DNA of 63,586 bases from Acidobacteriota bacterium (GTDB taxonomy: Bacteria > Acidobacteriota > Thermoanaerobaculia > Gp7-AA8), in contig JAFATB010000014.1 in NCBI GenBank assembly GCA_019244185.1, positions 1-63,586 on the forward strand, given 5' to 3'. Positions 17,520-26,213 of this stretch are shown in pieces (the stretch's first letter is position 1; every line of letters starts with the position of its first letter). A model generated the notes under the pieces. That model did not search any database, was not told the DNA's origin, and worked only from the letters and a program-made list of their open reading frames with translations. Made by a program: the position numbers and the translations under genes.

Positions 17520-18735
17520 AGACAAGTACATCGTCGCTCTCGACATCGGCACCTCGAAGGTCTGCGCCCTCGTCGGCGAGATCAACGACCGCGGTCACGT
17601 CGAGATCATCGGCAAAGGCACCTCGCCGATGAAAGGCACGCGCCGCGGCAACATCATCAACCTCGATCAGGCGATCGACGCCGTGAAGAAGGCGGTCGAT
17701 GAAGCGGAGGTGATGGCGGGGCTGCAGATCGAATCGGCGTATGTGGGAGTGGCGGGCGATCACATTCGCTCGGTGAACTCGCGCGGCGTCGTCTCGGTGA
17801 TGGGCAAGCACAAGGAGATCGGGCGCGAGGACATCGATCGGGTGATCGAAGCCTCGAAGTCGATCGCCATTCCCGCCGAGCTCGAGCTGCTGCACGTCAT
17901 CCCGCGCGAGTTCGTCGTCGACGGGCAGGACGGCATTCATGATCCGCTCGGCATGACCGCGACGCGCCTCGAGGCGAACGTGCACATCGTCACCGGCGCA
18001 CGCACGCACGACCAGAACATCCTCACGTGCGTCAACAAGGCCGGCATCGCCGTGCACGAGCTCGTGCTCGAACAGCTCGCCGCGGCCGAAGCCGTGCTGA
18101 CGCAGGACGAGCGCGAGATGGGCGTGCTGCTGATGGACATCGGCGGCGGAACGACCGACTACGCGGTCTTCCTCGAAGGCAACGTGGTGCACACGAACGT
18201 GCTGCCGGTCGGCGCCGGACACTTCACGAGCGACATCAGCGTCGTGCTGCGCACGCCGATGGAAGACGCGGAGCGCATCAAGAAGCGTTACGGCTGCGCG
18301 CTCGCGTCGCTCGTGACCGAAGACGATCCGATCGAAGTGCCGACCGTCGGCGGACGCGCGCCGAAGATCCTCAGCCGGCAGGAGCTCACCGGCATCCTCG
18401 AGCCGCGCGCCGCGGAGATCGCGAAGCTCGTCTACCGCGACCTCGAGAAAGTGGGACTGGACAAGGAGATCCGCTCCGGCGTCGTGCTCGTGGGCGGCGG
18501 CGCGGAGATGGACGGCATGGTGGAGATGGTCGAGCAGGTGTTCGACCAGCAGGCCCGCCGCGGCGTGCCGCGCGGCGTGGGGGGTCTCTCCGACACCGTC
18601 GGCGGACCGGAGTGGGCGGCGGCGGTGGGGCTGCTGCTGTGGGGACTCAAAGATCAGTCGCGCGTGCGGAAGCGCCCGCGCAAGGGTCTGGCGAAAGTCG
18701 CGGACTCGTTCAAATCGCTGTTTGCGTGGACATGA
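17506..18735 (+). CDS. ftsA: Cell division protein FtsA
   Basis: An actin-fold ATPase of 409 residues that tethers FtsZ to the membrane. N-terminal YIVALDIGTSKVCALVGEI (phosphate-1), [14 protein letters not shown] (phosphate-2, about 205-218) and VVLVGGGAEMDGM (adenosine motif) are present. An inserted SHS2/1C domain lies at about residues 84-170. The C-terminus ends in an amphipathic basic/hydrophobic helix (KVADSFKSLFAW) as expected for the membrane-targeting sequence. Followed by a 65-bp gap containing a promoter for ftsZ. Confidence 0.96.
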   Translation: MSRTEDKYIVALDIGTSKVCALVGEINDRGHVEIIGKGTSPMKGTRRGNIINLDQAIDAVKKAVDEAEVMAGLQIESAYVGVAGDHIRSVNSRGVVSVMGKHKEIGREDIDRVIEASKSIAIPAELELLHVIPREFVVDGQDGIHDPLGMTATRLEANVHIVTGARTHDQNILTCVNKAGIAVHELVLEQLAAAEAVLTQDEREMGVLLMDIGGGTTDYAVFLEGNVVHTNVLPVGAGHFTSDISVVLRTPMEDAERIKKRYGCALASLVTEDDPIEVPTVGGRAPKILSRQELTGILEPRAAEIAKLVYRDLEKVGLDKEIRSGVVLVGGGAEMDGMVEMVEQVFDQQARRGVPRGVGGLSDTVGGPEWAAAVGLLLWGLKDQSRVRKRPRKGLAKVADSFKSLFAWT

Positions 18736-18756
18736 TTTTTCATTCGTGAAAATTGT

Positions 18757-18785
18757 TTGAAAGTCGTACACGAAATGCTTACTAT
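18757..18785 (+). promoter_or_regulatory. Sigma-70-type promoter for ftsZ
   Basis: TTGAAA at 18757-18762, a 17-bp spacer and TACTAT at 18780-18785 lie in the AT-rich ftsA-ftsZ gap. The start point would fall near 18792, only about nine bases before the ftsZ ATG at 18801. It would overlap the Shine-Dalgarno GGGAG (18789-18793). ftsZ can therefore probably be transcribed independently of the long dcw message. Confidence 0.62.
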
Positions 18786-18800
18786 CCTGGGAGACGGTAA

Positions 18801-20111
18801 ATGATCACGTTTGACGAACGACCTGGCGACGGATCGCTGGCGGTCACGCTCGATGAAGAGCTGCACCTCGGCGCGAAGATCAAGGTCATCGGGGTTGGTG
18901 GGGGTGGCGGGAATGCCGTCAACCGGATGATCCAGGCAGGCATTCGCGGCGTCGAGTTCCTCGTCGCGAATACGGACCTGCAGGCCATGCGCGCCTCGCT
19001 CGCGCCGGTGAAGCTGCAGATCGGCGGGAAGCTGACCAAAGGCCTCGGCGCCGGCGCCAATCCCGAGATCGGCAAGGAAGCCGCGCTCGAAGACACCGAT
19101 CGCATCCTCGAGGCGCTCAGCGGCGCCGACATGATTTTCATCACCACCGGCATGGGCGGCGGTACCGGCACCGGAGCCGCGCCGATCATGGCCTCGCTGG
19201 CCGCGGAGCTCGGCGCGCTGACGGTCGCCGTCGTGACGAAGCCGTTCGGCTTCGAAGGCAAGCGCCGCCGCGTGCAGGCCGAACACGGCATCCGCGCGCT
19301 GCGCGACACCGTCGATACGCTCATCACCATTCCGAACGAACGGCTGCTGAACTTCGTCGAGCGGGGAACGTCGCTCTCCGACGCGTTCAAGATCGCCGAC
19401 GACATCCTGCGCCAGGCGGTGCAGGGCATCTCCGATCTCATCACCGTTCCCGGCGAGATCAACCTCGACTTCGCGGACGTGAAAACGATCATGCACGGCA
19501 TGGGCATGGCGCTCATGGGCACAGGCGTCTCGTCCGGCGAGCATCGCGCCGTCGAGGCCGCGCAGCGCGCGATCTCGTCGCCGCTGCTCGAGGAAGCGTC
19601 GATCGAAGGCGCGAAGGGCGTGCTGATCAACGTGACCGGCGGCCCGGACATGACGCTTTTCGAAGTGCACGAGGCGGCGTCGATCATTCAGGAAGCGGCC
19701 GACGAGGAAGCGAACATCATCTTCGGCACGGTCATCGATCCGAAGATGCGCGACGAGGTGAAGGTGACGGTCATCGCCACCGGCTTCGACGCGGCCACGA
19801 AAGGCTTGCTGAACGCGCGCGGTGAATCGCTGTCATCCGCGCACGCGCGCGCGGCGTCGACGTCGTCATCGTCCGCGGCGCAGGCGGAGAAGCCCGTGCC
19901 GTACCGCCCGTTCGCGCCGAAGGAAATCGCCGCGCAGCACGAAGAGCCCGCGCCGCCGCAGATCGGCGCCGAGGGAGAGATTTACGATCCACCCTTTTTT
20001 CGAAGAGGCTTCACCCGCGCCGATGGTTCGGGAGGATTCGGCCCGATGGCGTCGAGTGATTTCGGCAATGATCTCGACATTCCGACGGTGATTCGCAATC
20101 TGAGCGATTAG
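18801..20111 (+). CDS. ftsZ: Cell division GTPase FtsZ
   Basis: A tubulin homologue of 436 residues that forms the Z-ring. The N-terminal GTPase domain contains [18 protein letters not shown] (about 27-44), VANTDLQAM, the tubulin signature [12 protein letters not shown] (about 116-127), and NEATD-type contacts. A T7 loop region and C-terminal GTPase-activating domain follow. After residue about 340 comes an Ala/Pro/Ser-rich flexible linker, and it ends with a conserved C-terminal peptide ([13 protein letters not shown]) that binds FtsA. The N-terminal extension is about 12 residues longer than in E. coli. Own promoter and Shine-Dalgarno upstream; strong terminator downstream. Last gene of the cluster. 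Confidence 0.98.
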   Translation: MITFDERPGDGSLAVTLDEELHLGAKIKVIGVGGGGGNAVNRMIQAGIRGVEFLVANTDLQAMRASLAPVKLQIGGKLTKGLGAGANPEIGKEAALEDTDRILEALSGADMIFITTGMGGGTGTGAAPIMASLAAELGALTVAVVTKPFGFEGKRRRVQAEHGIRALRDTVDTLITIPNERLLNFVERGTSLSDAFKIADDILRQAVQGISDLITVPGEINLDFADVKTIMHGMGMALMGTGVSSGEHRAVEAAQRAISSPLLEEASIEGAKGVLINVTGGPDMTLFEVHEAASIIQEAADEEANIIFGTVIDPKMRDEVKVTVIATGFDAATKGLLNARGESLSSAHARAASTSSSSAAQAEKPVPYRPFAPKEIAAQHEEPAPPQIGAEGEIYDPPFFRRGFTRADGSGGFGPMASSDFGNDLDIPTVIRNLSD

Positions 20112-20123
20112 GCATTGATTCAA

Positions 20124-20195
20124 ACCGGACTCGTTCCGGTGCCGGTGCACCCCTCATGTGCACCAACAAGGTCCGGGGGAGAGGGCCCCGGGACC
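20124..20195 (+). other. Three consecutive hairpins in the ftsZ 3' UTR
   Basis: Downstream of ftsZ three stems stand in a row before the terminator. ACCGGA (20124-20129) pairs with TCCGGT (20135-20140). GGTGCAC (20144-20150) pairs with GTGCACC (20158-20164). GGTCC plus adjacent G (20170-20178) pairs with CCCC and GGACC (20186-20195) around a one-base bulge. No ORF is credible here. A stable 3' UTR or a 3'-end-derived small RNA is possible; no known RNA family was recognised. Confidence 0.5.
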
Positions 20196-20205
20196 ACTGC
20201 TCCCG

Positions 20206-20241
20206 ACGGGGCGCGGTTCTTCCGACCGCGCCCCGTTTTTT
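20206..20241 (+). terminator. Strong intrinsic terminator after ftsZ
   Basis: A perfect 12-bp stem (20206-20217 with 20225-20236), a 7-nt loop and six T at 20236-20241. It ends the dcw cluster. The next start codon (20249) follows eight bases later, so that gene must use read-through or a promoter inside the hairpin region. Confidence 0.93.
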
Positions 20242-20248
20242 CGAGAGG

Positions 20249-21388
20249 ATGATCCGTCGCGCGCTGGCGAAGCGCTGGTTCGTATTTCTGGCCACGGTCG
20301 TGGTGCACGCGCTCTCCACGCGCGGGCGCGCGCTCGCCTCGCCGGACACCACGCTGTACATCCAGCTCAGCGACGGGTTTCTGCGCGGCGATCCGTCGCA
20401 GACGTTCACGACGGCGGCGGTGCGGTGGACCAAGACGCTGTATCTGCTGCTGCTCACCGGCGCGCGCGTCGCGGCGCCGGTGCACTGGATGGCGCTGATG
20501 GTCGCGTTCAATGTGATCTGCAGCGGCATCGTCGCCGTGCTGCTGGTCGGGATTGCGTTGCGCGCCAGTCGATCCGCGGCGGCGCCGCTCGTGGCGTGGC
20601 TGGCGTATCTCGGCTGCTACGAGCTCGTGCAGTGGCTGCCGTTCGTGCTCACGGACCTCATGTTCTGCGCCGCGGCGCTGGTGCCGTTCGCGCTGGTCGC
20701 GCGTCGCATTCTCGAGCCCGCGACACCGCCGCGGCCGTGGCTGCTCGCGATCTCGCTGGCGATCGCCTGTTTCTGCCGGCCGCCCGGCGCGCTGCTGATT
20801 CCGCTCGTGCTGTTCGCCGAGCTCGTGCTCGTGCGCCGCACGCTCTCCGTGCGCGCGGCCGCGGCGATCATCCTCGGCATTGCGGCCGCGGCCTTGATCG
20901 TCCGTACGGCGGTCGTCTACGAGCCGGCGCGGTGGCCGTTCCGCTTCGTGCGGCCGAAGCTCGAGGAGTTTTCGGGCCGCGAGAAGACAGGCGAAGTCGT
21001 CTACGATCGCAAGGAAACCTTTCGTCCGCCGCCGAAGACCGCCGCCGATCACGTGACCATCGAGGCCGATCGCTTCGCGCGTTTTTTTCAGTTCACGTCG
21101 TCCGCTTACTCGCGCGCGCACAACCTCACCAACGCTGTCTTCTTCGTCCCACTGTACGCGCTGGGGATCTTCGGCGCGATCGCGGCGATCCGCGGCGACG
21201 ATCGCCGGCGGCGCGCGTACGTCGCGGCGCTGCTCGTCTGGATCGGCGTGTACGCGTATTTTTTCGCGTTGACGGTGCTCGACTACGACTGGCGTTTCCG
21301 CGTGCCGCTCATCCCGCATTTCATCCTGCTCGCGGCCTGCGGTGTCGACGCGCTGGCGGTTCGCCGTCAGCCGATCGCGTCGAGATGA
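20249..21388 (+). CDS. Polytopic membrane protein, probable ArnT/GT39-like glycosyltransferase
   Basis: A 379-residue protein with roughly eight to ten hydrophobic spans. An early periplasmic loop is rich in acidic and aromatic residues (SPDTTLYIQLSDGFLRGD). The D-x-x-x-Y pattern in the first loop and the overall topology fit the GT-C fold family (ArnT/PMT-like). Such enzymes transfer sugars from polyprenyl phosphates outside the membrane. No specific substrate can be named. It lies next to a sugar/nucleotide-modification block including a GT2 that could make the lipid-linked donor. The ATG at 20249 is chosen; the frame is open back to 20156, through the terminator. Its end overlaps the opposing DegT-like gene by 22 bp. 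Confidence 0.6.
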   Translation: MIRRALAKRWFVFLATVVVHALSTRGRALASPDTTLYIQLSDGFLRGDPSQTFTTAAVRWTKTLYLLLLTGARVAAPVHWMALMVAFNVICSGIVAVLLVGIALRASRSAAAPLVAWLAYLGCYELVQWLPFVLTDLMFCAAALVPFALVARRILEPATPPRPWLLAISLAIACFCRPPGALLIPLVLFAELVLVRRTLSVRAAAAIILGIAAAALIVRTAVVYEPARWPFRFVRPKLEEFSGREKTGEVVYDRKETFRPPPKTAADHVTIEADRFARFFQFTSSAYSRAHNLTNAVFFVPLYALGIFGAIAAIRGDDRRRRAYVAALLVWIGVYAYFFALTVLDYDWRFRVPLIPHFILLAACGVDALAVRRQPIASR

Positions 21389-22230
21389 CGGAGCACCACG
21401 TCGCTCGCGCGCGTCGCCCGCTCCACGTCGAAGTAGCGGTCGTTGAATAGATTCACGATTTCGGCATGCAGCCGCGCGGCGACGGCGAACTTGCCGTGCG
21501 GCGCATAGTGGCGGCTGGCGAACAGTCCCGCATCGAAGAGCCGTTCGACGAGCCGTTCGGCGGCGGGCACGCGCAGGTTGAAACGCCACTGCTGGAACTC
21601 GGCGTCGAGTGCGACGTGAGCCGGCAGGCGCCGCAGGTAGATCGCGTTCAGCGCTTCCTTCTGCGCCGCGGCGGCGTCGACAGCGCGCGAGACGCGACGA
21701 CGGTATTCGTCCCATGAGTCATCGGGAGGCGCGAGGTCGAGCCACGCGGGACCATGCGCGTCACGCGCGTACGGCAGCCGTTCGCGGAGGAACGCGAAGC
21801 CGCCGCGGCCGAGGTCCGCGTACTTTGCGTAACCGCTGCTGAAGAGCGAGACATCCGCGGGAGGGACGAGCGAGGTGCCGTCGAAGTCGGGACGCGCGAG
21901 GCAACGGTCATCGATGAGGACGAAGTCGGAGCGCAGCGCGCGCAACGCGTCGAACAGCGCGAGCGGCGGACGTTCGCTTCCGTACGGGCGGACGAAGAGC
22001 AGGCCCGCGTAGGCGCCGGGCTCCGCGCGTACGAGCTCGATGCAGCGATGCGCGTCGATCGCCAGCGAAAGCTCTTCGATGTCGACGAGCGAATAGGGCT
22101 GCCGCGCCGCGGCGAACGTCTCGATCACGACGGCGCAGACGTTCGCCGGCAGAAGAAACGGCCGCGGGTCGCCCAATCCGCGCAGGAGGTGAAAGAGGAT
22201 CGCCGACGCGCGGCGCTCGTACGCGATCAC
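21367..22230 (-). CDS. Short DegT/DnrJ-like PLP-dependent aminotransferase homologue
   Basis: 287 residues, about 90 shorter than typical DegT/DnrJ/EryC1 sugar aminotransferases. The fold signatures are recognisable: FLLPANVCAVVIETF (entry of the large domain), the cofactor-binding acidic pair VLIDDRC (D107/D108), and SLFSSGYAKYADLGRGGF with a candidate Schiff-base lysine at K136. The N-terminal dimer arm and the usual GGEGG loop are reduced. It may be a compact aminotransferase or a non-catalytic relative. It is the last gene of a leftward three-gene operon, overlapping the sulfotransferase stop by ATGA. Confidence 0.6.
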   Translation of the reverse strand: MIAYERRASAILFHLLRGLGDPRPFLLPANVCAVVIETFAAARQPYSLVDIEELSLAIDAHRCIELVRAEPGAYAGLLFVRPYGSERPPLALFDALRALRSDFVLIDDRCLARPDFDGTSLVPPADVSLFSSGYAKYADLGRGGFAFLRERLPYARDAHGPAWLDLAPPDDSWDEYRRRVSRAVDAAAAQKEALNAIYLRRLPAHVALDAEFQQWRFNLRVPAAERLVERLFDAGLFASRHYAPHGKFAVAARLHAEIVNLFNDRYFDVERATRASDVVLRHLDAIG

Positions 22231-23363
22231 CGCCGCGGTCCCTCCCGGAGTTTCCGATGCGCGGTCTCGGACAGGAACCAGAATCGCGACTCACCGTCCG
22301 GAAATGCGGAGACGCGTTCGAGGCGCTCGATCTCGCGCGCGGCGTTCGCCGGCGTCGCCGCATCGTCGTCGAAGCCGGCGCGTACGATCGTGTATGGCTC
22401 GCGGAACGCGCGCAGGACGCGTGTCGCGTCGGTATCCCCGAGCGAGCTCTCGTAGCCGAGCAGCCGCAACTCCGGAAGGCACGCAGCTTCGACGTACCGC
22501 GCCACGTCGTCCGGCAGCGTATCGCGATAGCGCGAGACACTGGCGCCGGAGACGCCGTCGTGGTCCGCGAACGACGAGTTCCCGCGCCAGCGCTGCCCAT
22601 CCGCATCGACGAGCTCTTCGCGCGCCTGCATGGTGCCGAGCTCCAAACGGTCGCCCAGCCGCGCGAGCTCCGCGGACGGGTCGTCCACGAGGTCCTCGTA
22701 ACGACACCAGTGAAAGCGCGGCTCACTTTCGAGCGACAGCGCGATGGCGACGCTCTTGCGCCAGTTGCGAATGTTGAAGAGCGTCGGCTTGAGTTCGCCG
22801 CCAAATTCACGTCCGCGTCCGTGATTGAGCGACGCGAGGACATCGCGCGGATCGCGAATGATGATCGCGCAGCGGAAACCGCGGCTGCACAGTGCGGGCA
22901 TGTACTCCTCGCTCACGGTTTCCTTGAGGCCGCAGAACGGCGCGGAGGGGTCCGGCGCGAGCGCGCGTGCGAGCGAGGAGATCACGGCGGCAAAGTCGGA
23001 GTCGCGTGGCAGCGACGCGAGTGCGGTGCCGACCGTTTCGGTGTCGAACCGCGCGTACTGGCCGGAGTAGCTTCGCATCGCCGCGAACTGGGCGGCCAGT
23101 GTTTCCGCGTTCGTTCGCCACGATGCGAGAAATGCCGCGAAACCGGCCGCTGTGTAGCGGCGTTCGTGAAACAGATGACCGAGCGGATAGGAGTCGCCTC
23201 CGCCGTCATCGAGCGTGCCGAGGAATGCCCGTTTGGTTTCGACGAAGAGGAACGGGAACGGCTGCGAGAGCATCGAGACCTGCGGCTGCATCCCGAGCAG
23301 CTTCTCGAGCAGCGTCGTACCGGATCGCTGGGCGCCGGAAACAAAGACCGCTCCGTCGATCAT
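22227..23363 (-). CDS. PAPS-dependent sulfotransferase family protein
   Basis: 378 residues. The PAPS 5'-phosphosulfate loop is at the N-terminus (VFVSGAQRSGTTLLEKLLG, motif at residues 9-17) and the 3'-phosphate motif is seen as IIIRDPRDVLASLNH. This is a cytoplasmic sulfotransferase of the kind that sulfates carbohydrates or small metabolites; the acceptor is unknown. The chosen ATG at 23363 overlaps the WbqC stop (ATGA). Neighbours are a WbqC-like protein and a DegT-like protein in one operon, which suggests modification of a surface or secreted glycan. Confidence 0.82.
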   Translation of the reverse strand: MIDGAVFVSGAQRSGTTLLEKLLGMQPQVSMLSQPFPFLFVETKRAFLGTLDDGGGDSYPLGHLFHERRYTAAGFAAFLASWRTNAETLAAQFAAMRSYSGQYARFDTETVGTALASLPRDSDFAAVISSLARALAPDPSAPFCGLKETVSEEYMPALCSRGFRCAIIIRDPRDVLASLNHGRGREFGGELKPTLFNIRNWRKSVAIALSLESEPRFHWCRYEDLVDDPSAELARLGDRLELGTMQAREELVDADGQRWRGNSSFADHDGVSGASVSRYRDTLPDDVARYVEAACLPELRLLGYESSLGDTDATRVLRAFREPYTIVRAGFDDDAATPANAAREIERLERVSAFPDGESRFWFLSETAHRKLREGPRR

Positions 23364-24058
23364 GCGTTCTCGCCGCGCCAGCCCCAGATGAAGCGCGGCG
23401 CGTCCGGCCCGGTGTGAAAGAGCAGATCGAGGATGGTCACCTCGTGCACGAACGGCGGATGGAGTTGCTCGTACTCGGGGTAGCCGGCGTAATCCTTCCA
23501 ACGCAGCTCGATCGTCTCCGCGGCGAAGCGATCGGCATCGAGATACGTCTGCGCCGCGGGACCGGAGACGTACGTCGTCGCGCCGGTTTGTCGCAGAATC
23601 TCGAGCACGCGTTCCTGTTTCTTTCCCTGCAGTGCGAGCTCGCGCGTGTCGAGAAAGCGCGTCTGCAATCCGAGCTGTTGCGCGATCGTGCGGATCGCGT
23701 GTTGATTCAGCTCCGACAGCGATCGAGCGCTTCCGCCGTAGATCTCATCGAGCAGCGGGCGAAAGGCGGCGAAGAACGGCGCGCGTTGATACGCGGCCGT
23801 CAGTCGTTGCCGGTGTGCGCGCATCCAGTCGTTCGCCGGAAGCGGGACGTCGCAGATCCGCCGCCGTTCGTCGCCGCCGACCGGGATCGTCAGCCAGGCG
23901 GTTCCGGCCGGCGTTTTGATGCGGTTGCGGTTCCGCCAGTCCTGCCTGGTGTACTGCACGTCGTCATGGAAGATGAACTCGTCGACGTCGTGGATAATGT
24001 CGAAGTATCCCTTCCATGGAATGTAGCTCGATTGCAGGATCGCGACGCGTTTCGGCAT
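23360..24058 (-). CDS. WbqC-like family protein
   Basis: 232 residues with the WbqC N-terminal signature ILQSSYIPWKGYFDIIHDVDEFIFHDDVQ split over residues 7-35 and the later QDWRNRNRIKT and WLTIPV motifs. It also has a C-terminal KDYAGYPEYEQLHPPF and a histidine/glutamate-containing motif. WbqC-like proteins occur in O-antigen and antibiotic gene clusters and are thought to act as acyl or aminoacyl transferases on amino-sugars; the chemistry is not settled. First gene of a three-gene leftward operon with a sulfotransferase and a DegT-like protein. A TATACT hexamer at 24075-24080 (minus strand) would give a leader of about ten bases; no Shine-Dalgarno is visible. Confidence 0.88.
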   Translation of the reverse strand: MPKRVAILQSSYIPWKGYFDIIHDVDEFIFHDDVQYTRQDWRNRNRIKTPAGTAWLTIPVGGDERRRICDVPLPANDWMRAHRQRLTAAYQRAPFFAAFRPLLDEIYGGSARSLSELNQHAIRTIAQQLGLQTRFLDTRELALQGKKQERVLEILRQTGATTYVSGPAAQTYLDADRFAAETIELRWKDYAGYPEYEQLHPPFVHEVTILDLLFHTGPDAPRFIWGWRGENA

Positions 24059-24079
24059 GGGACCGAGGCTTTCGAGTAT

Positions 24080-25015
24080 ATGCGTGAACCAGCGGGTGAG
24101 CCGCGACTGGTGTCGGTGGTCGTGCCGGTGTACGACAGCCCCGCGATCGAGGAACTGACGTCGCGCATCGAGGGAGTCCTGTCCGCGCGCGGCGGCGACT
24201 ACGAGATCATTCTGGTCGACGACGCCTCGCGCGATCCGGCGATGTGGCCTGCGCTCCGGAAGCTGGCCGAAACGCGTGCAAACGTACGCGCCGTGCAGTT
24301 GTCGCGCAACTTCGGCCAGCAGGCGGCGACGCTATGCGGGCTGCGCGAATCGCGCGGCGACGTGGTGGTCACGCTCGACGACGACCTGCAGCACGATCCC
24401 GCCGACATCCCGCTGCTCCTCGCGCACGCCGGCCGCGACATTGTGATCGGCCAGTTCGCCACGCGCGAGCATTCGCTCCCGCGGCGCATCGGCAGCCGCG
24501 TCAAACGCATGTTCGACCGCCTGATCCTCGGCGCGCCGCGCGACGTGCAGTTCACCTCGTTCCGCCTGCTGAGCCGCACGGTCGTCGACGGCATGCTGTC
24601 GATCCGCACGCCGCATCCCTTCCTGCCCGCGCTCATGCTGCACGTCAGCCGCGATCTCGTCGGCGTGCCAGTGACGCATGGGAAACGTTCCGCGGGACGC
24701 AGCGGCTACACGCTGCGCAAGCTGGTGCGGCACTTCAGCAATCTGCTGATCAGTAACTCTTCGCTCCTGCTGCGCGCGGTCGCGTACGCCGGCGCGTCGC
24801 TGGCGGTGGTGAGCTTCATCCTCGCCGCCTGGGCAATCGAGCGCCGTCTGGTCAATCACGTGCACGCGCAGGGCTGGACGTCGCTGTTCGCGGCGCTGTT
24901 GCTGATCGGCGGTCTGCTGCTCTTCAGCGTCGGACTGATCGGCGAGTACCTGATCCGCATCGTCGAAACGACCGAGGCGAAGCCGACGTACATCGTGCGC
25001 CGGCGGACCGGCTGA
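24080..25015 (+). CDS. GT2 glycosyltransferase, polyprenyl-phosphate-sugar type (ArnC/GtrB-like)
   Basis: 311 residues. The N-terminal GT-A domain shows VSVVVPVYDS, EIILVDDASRD and the catalytic-metal motif VVVTLDDDLQHDP (about 84-98). After QFTSFRLLSR, two C-terminal membrane spans follow (about 225-250 and 265-295). This is the ArnC/GtrB/DPM1-like arrangement that makes polyprenyl-phosphate sugars. Such lipid donors feed GT-C enzymes like the one at 20249. The start ATG at 24080 is divergent from WbqC with a 21-bp gap. GTG at 24110, just before the first beta strand, is an alternative. Confidence 0.86.
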   Translation: MREPAGEPRLVSVVVPVYDSPAIEELTSRIEGVLSARGGDYEIILVDDASRDPAMWPALRKLAETRANVRAVQLSRNFGQQAATLCGLRESRGDVVVTLDDDLQHDPADIPLLLAHAGRDIVIGQFATREHSLPRRIGSRVKRMFDRLILGAPRDVQFTSFRLLSRTVVDGMLSIRTPHPFLPALMLHVSRDLVGVPVTHGKRSAGRSGYTLRKLVRHFSNLLISNSSLLLRAVAYAGASLAVVSFILAAWAIERRLVNHVHAQGWTSLFAALLLIGGLLLFSVGLIGEYLIRIVETTEAKPTYIVRRRTG

Positions 25016-25033
25016 TCGGAAAGAGCCGATCAG
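25012..25033. terminator. Hairpin enclosing both stop codons of a convergent gene pair
   Basis: CTGATCGG (25012-25019) and CCGATCAG (25026-25033) form an 8-bp stem with a 6-nt loop. The stop codons of the GT2 gene and of wecE both lie inside it. There is no T-run, so termination efficiency is uncertain. Confidence 0.45.
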
Positions 25034-26187
25034 AAGTCGAGAACGGCGTCGATGACGCGCGTTTGTTCGTCGGCGGTGAGCGTCGTGAACAGCGGAAGCC
25101 GCACGATGCGCTCGCTCACCGATTCGGCGACGGGACACTGTCCGGGACGGCCGCCGAACTGCGCGCCCATCGGCGACAGATGCAGCGGAAGGTAGTGAAA
25201 GATCGCCTGGATGTGGCGGCGCCGCAGATGCGCGATCAGCGCCTGCCGCTCGCCGAGCGACGGCATGAGGATGCGGAAGAGATGATGCGACGAGCCGCAG
25301 CGCTCGGGAACGTGCGGCAGTTCCGCGCCGCGCGCCGCGGCCCATTCCGCGAGCGCGTTCCGATAGCGGAGCCAGAGACGCTGCCGCTCGGCCTGGATGC
25401 GCTCGTGCCGTTCGAGCTGCGCGAGGAGAAACGCGGCGAGGAGGTCCGACGGCACGTAGCTCGATCCGACGTCGAGCCAGGTGTACTTGTCGACTTCGCC
25501 GCGAAAGAATCGCGAGCGGTCCGTGCCCTTCTCCCGCAGCACCTCGGCGCGCGCGGCGAAGCGCGGATCGTTGATCGCGAGAGCGCCGCCTTCGCCGCAG
25601 AAGACATTCTTGGTCTCGTGGAAGCTCAGCGCGCTCATCGCGCCGAACGTGCCGAGCGGACGGGAGTCGTACGTGCCGAACAGGCCGTGCGCGTTGTCTT
25701 CGACGACCTCCGCGCCGGCGCGCTGCGCGATCCGCACGATCGCGTCCATGGCGCAGCCGACGCCGGCGTAGTGCACCGGCACGATGGCGCGGGTGCGTTC
25801 GGTGATGGCCTCTGCCAGCAGCCGTTCGTCGAGGTTGAGCGTGTCGGGACGGATGTCGGCGAAGACCGGACGCGCGCCGCGCAGCACGAAGGCATTCGCG
25901 GTCGACACGAACGTGAACGACGGGACGATGACTTCGTCGCCCGGCCGGATGTCGAGGAGCAGCGCCGCCATCTCCAGCGCGTGCGTGCACGAGGTCGTCA
26001 GCAGCACGCGCGCATCGTTCAGCAGCTGCGACAGCACCGCCTCGCATCGGCGGCTGTAAACGCCGTCGCCGGAGAGATGGCCGCGCGCGATTGCGTCGTG
26101 CACGTACTCCATCTCGTTTCCGATGAGCGACGGACGGTTGAACGGGATCGACGAAGCGATCGCCAGGCTTTCAGCTGCGGTGCTCAT
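25030..26187 (-). CDS. wecE: dTDP-4-amino-4,6-dideoxygalactose transaminase (WecE/RffA)
   Basis: 385 residues, strongly similar by eye to E. coli WecE along the whole length. It shows PFNRPSLIGNEMEYV, SCTHALEMAALLLDIRPGDE, PSFTFVSTANAFVLRGA, VPVHYAGVGCAMD, EDNAHGLFGTY with D164, SFHETKN with Schiff-base K193, FFRGEVDKYTWLDVGSSY, and IFHYLPLH. It is a PLP enzyme that converts dTDP-4-keto-6-deoxyglucose to dTDP-Fuc4N using glutamate, for enterobacterial-common-antigen-like or O-antigen glycans. The other Fuc4NAc genes are not in the window. An N-terminal extension of about 14 residues is present. Confidence 0.92.
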   Translation of the reverse strand: MSTAAESLAIASSIPFNRPSLIGNEMEYVHDAIARGHLSGDGVYSRRCEAVLSQLLNDARVLLTTSCTHALEMAALLLDIRPGDEVIVPSFTFVSTANAFVLRGARPVFADIRPDTLNLDERLLAEAITERTRAIVPVHYAGVGCAMDAIVRIAQRAGAEVVEDNAHGLFGTYDSRPLGTFGAMSALSFHETKNVFCGEGGALAINDPRFAARAEVLREKGTDRSRFFRGEVDKYTWLDVGSSYVPSDLLAAFLLAQLERHERIQAERQRLWLRYRNALAEWAAARGAELPHVPERCGSSHHLFRILMPSLGERQALIAHLRRRHIQAIFHYLPLHLSPMGAQFGGRPGQCPVAESVSERIVRLPLFTTLTADEQTRVIDAVLDF

Positions 26188-26213
26188 GCGCCGATGCCAG
26201 AATAGCGGAAAAG

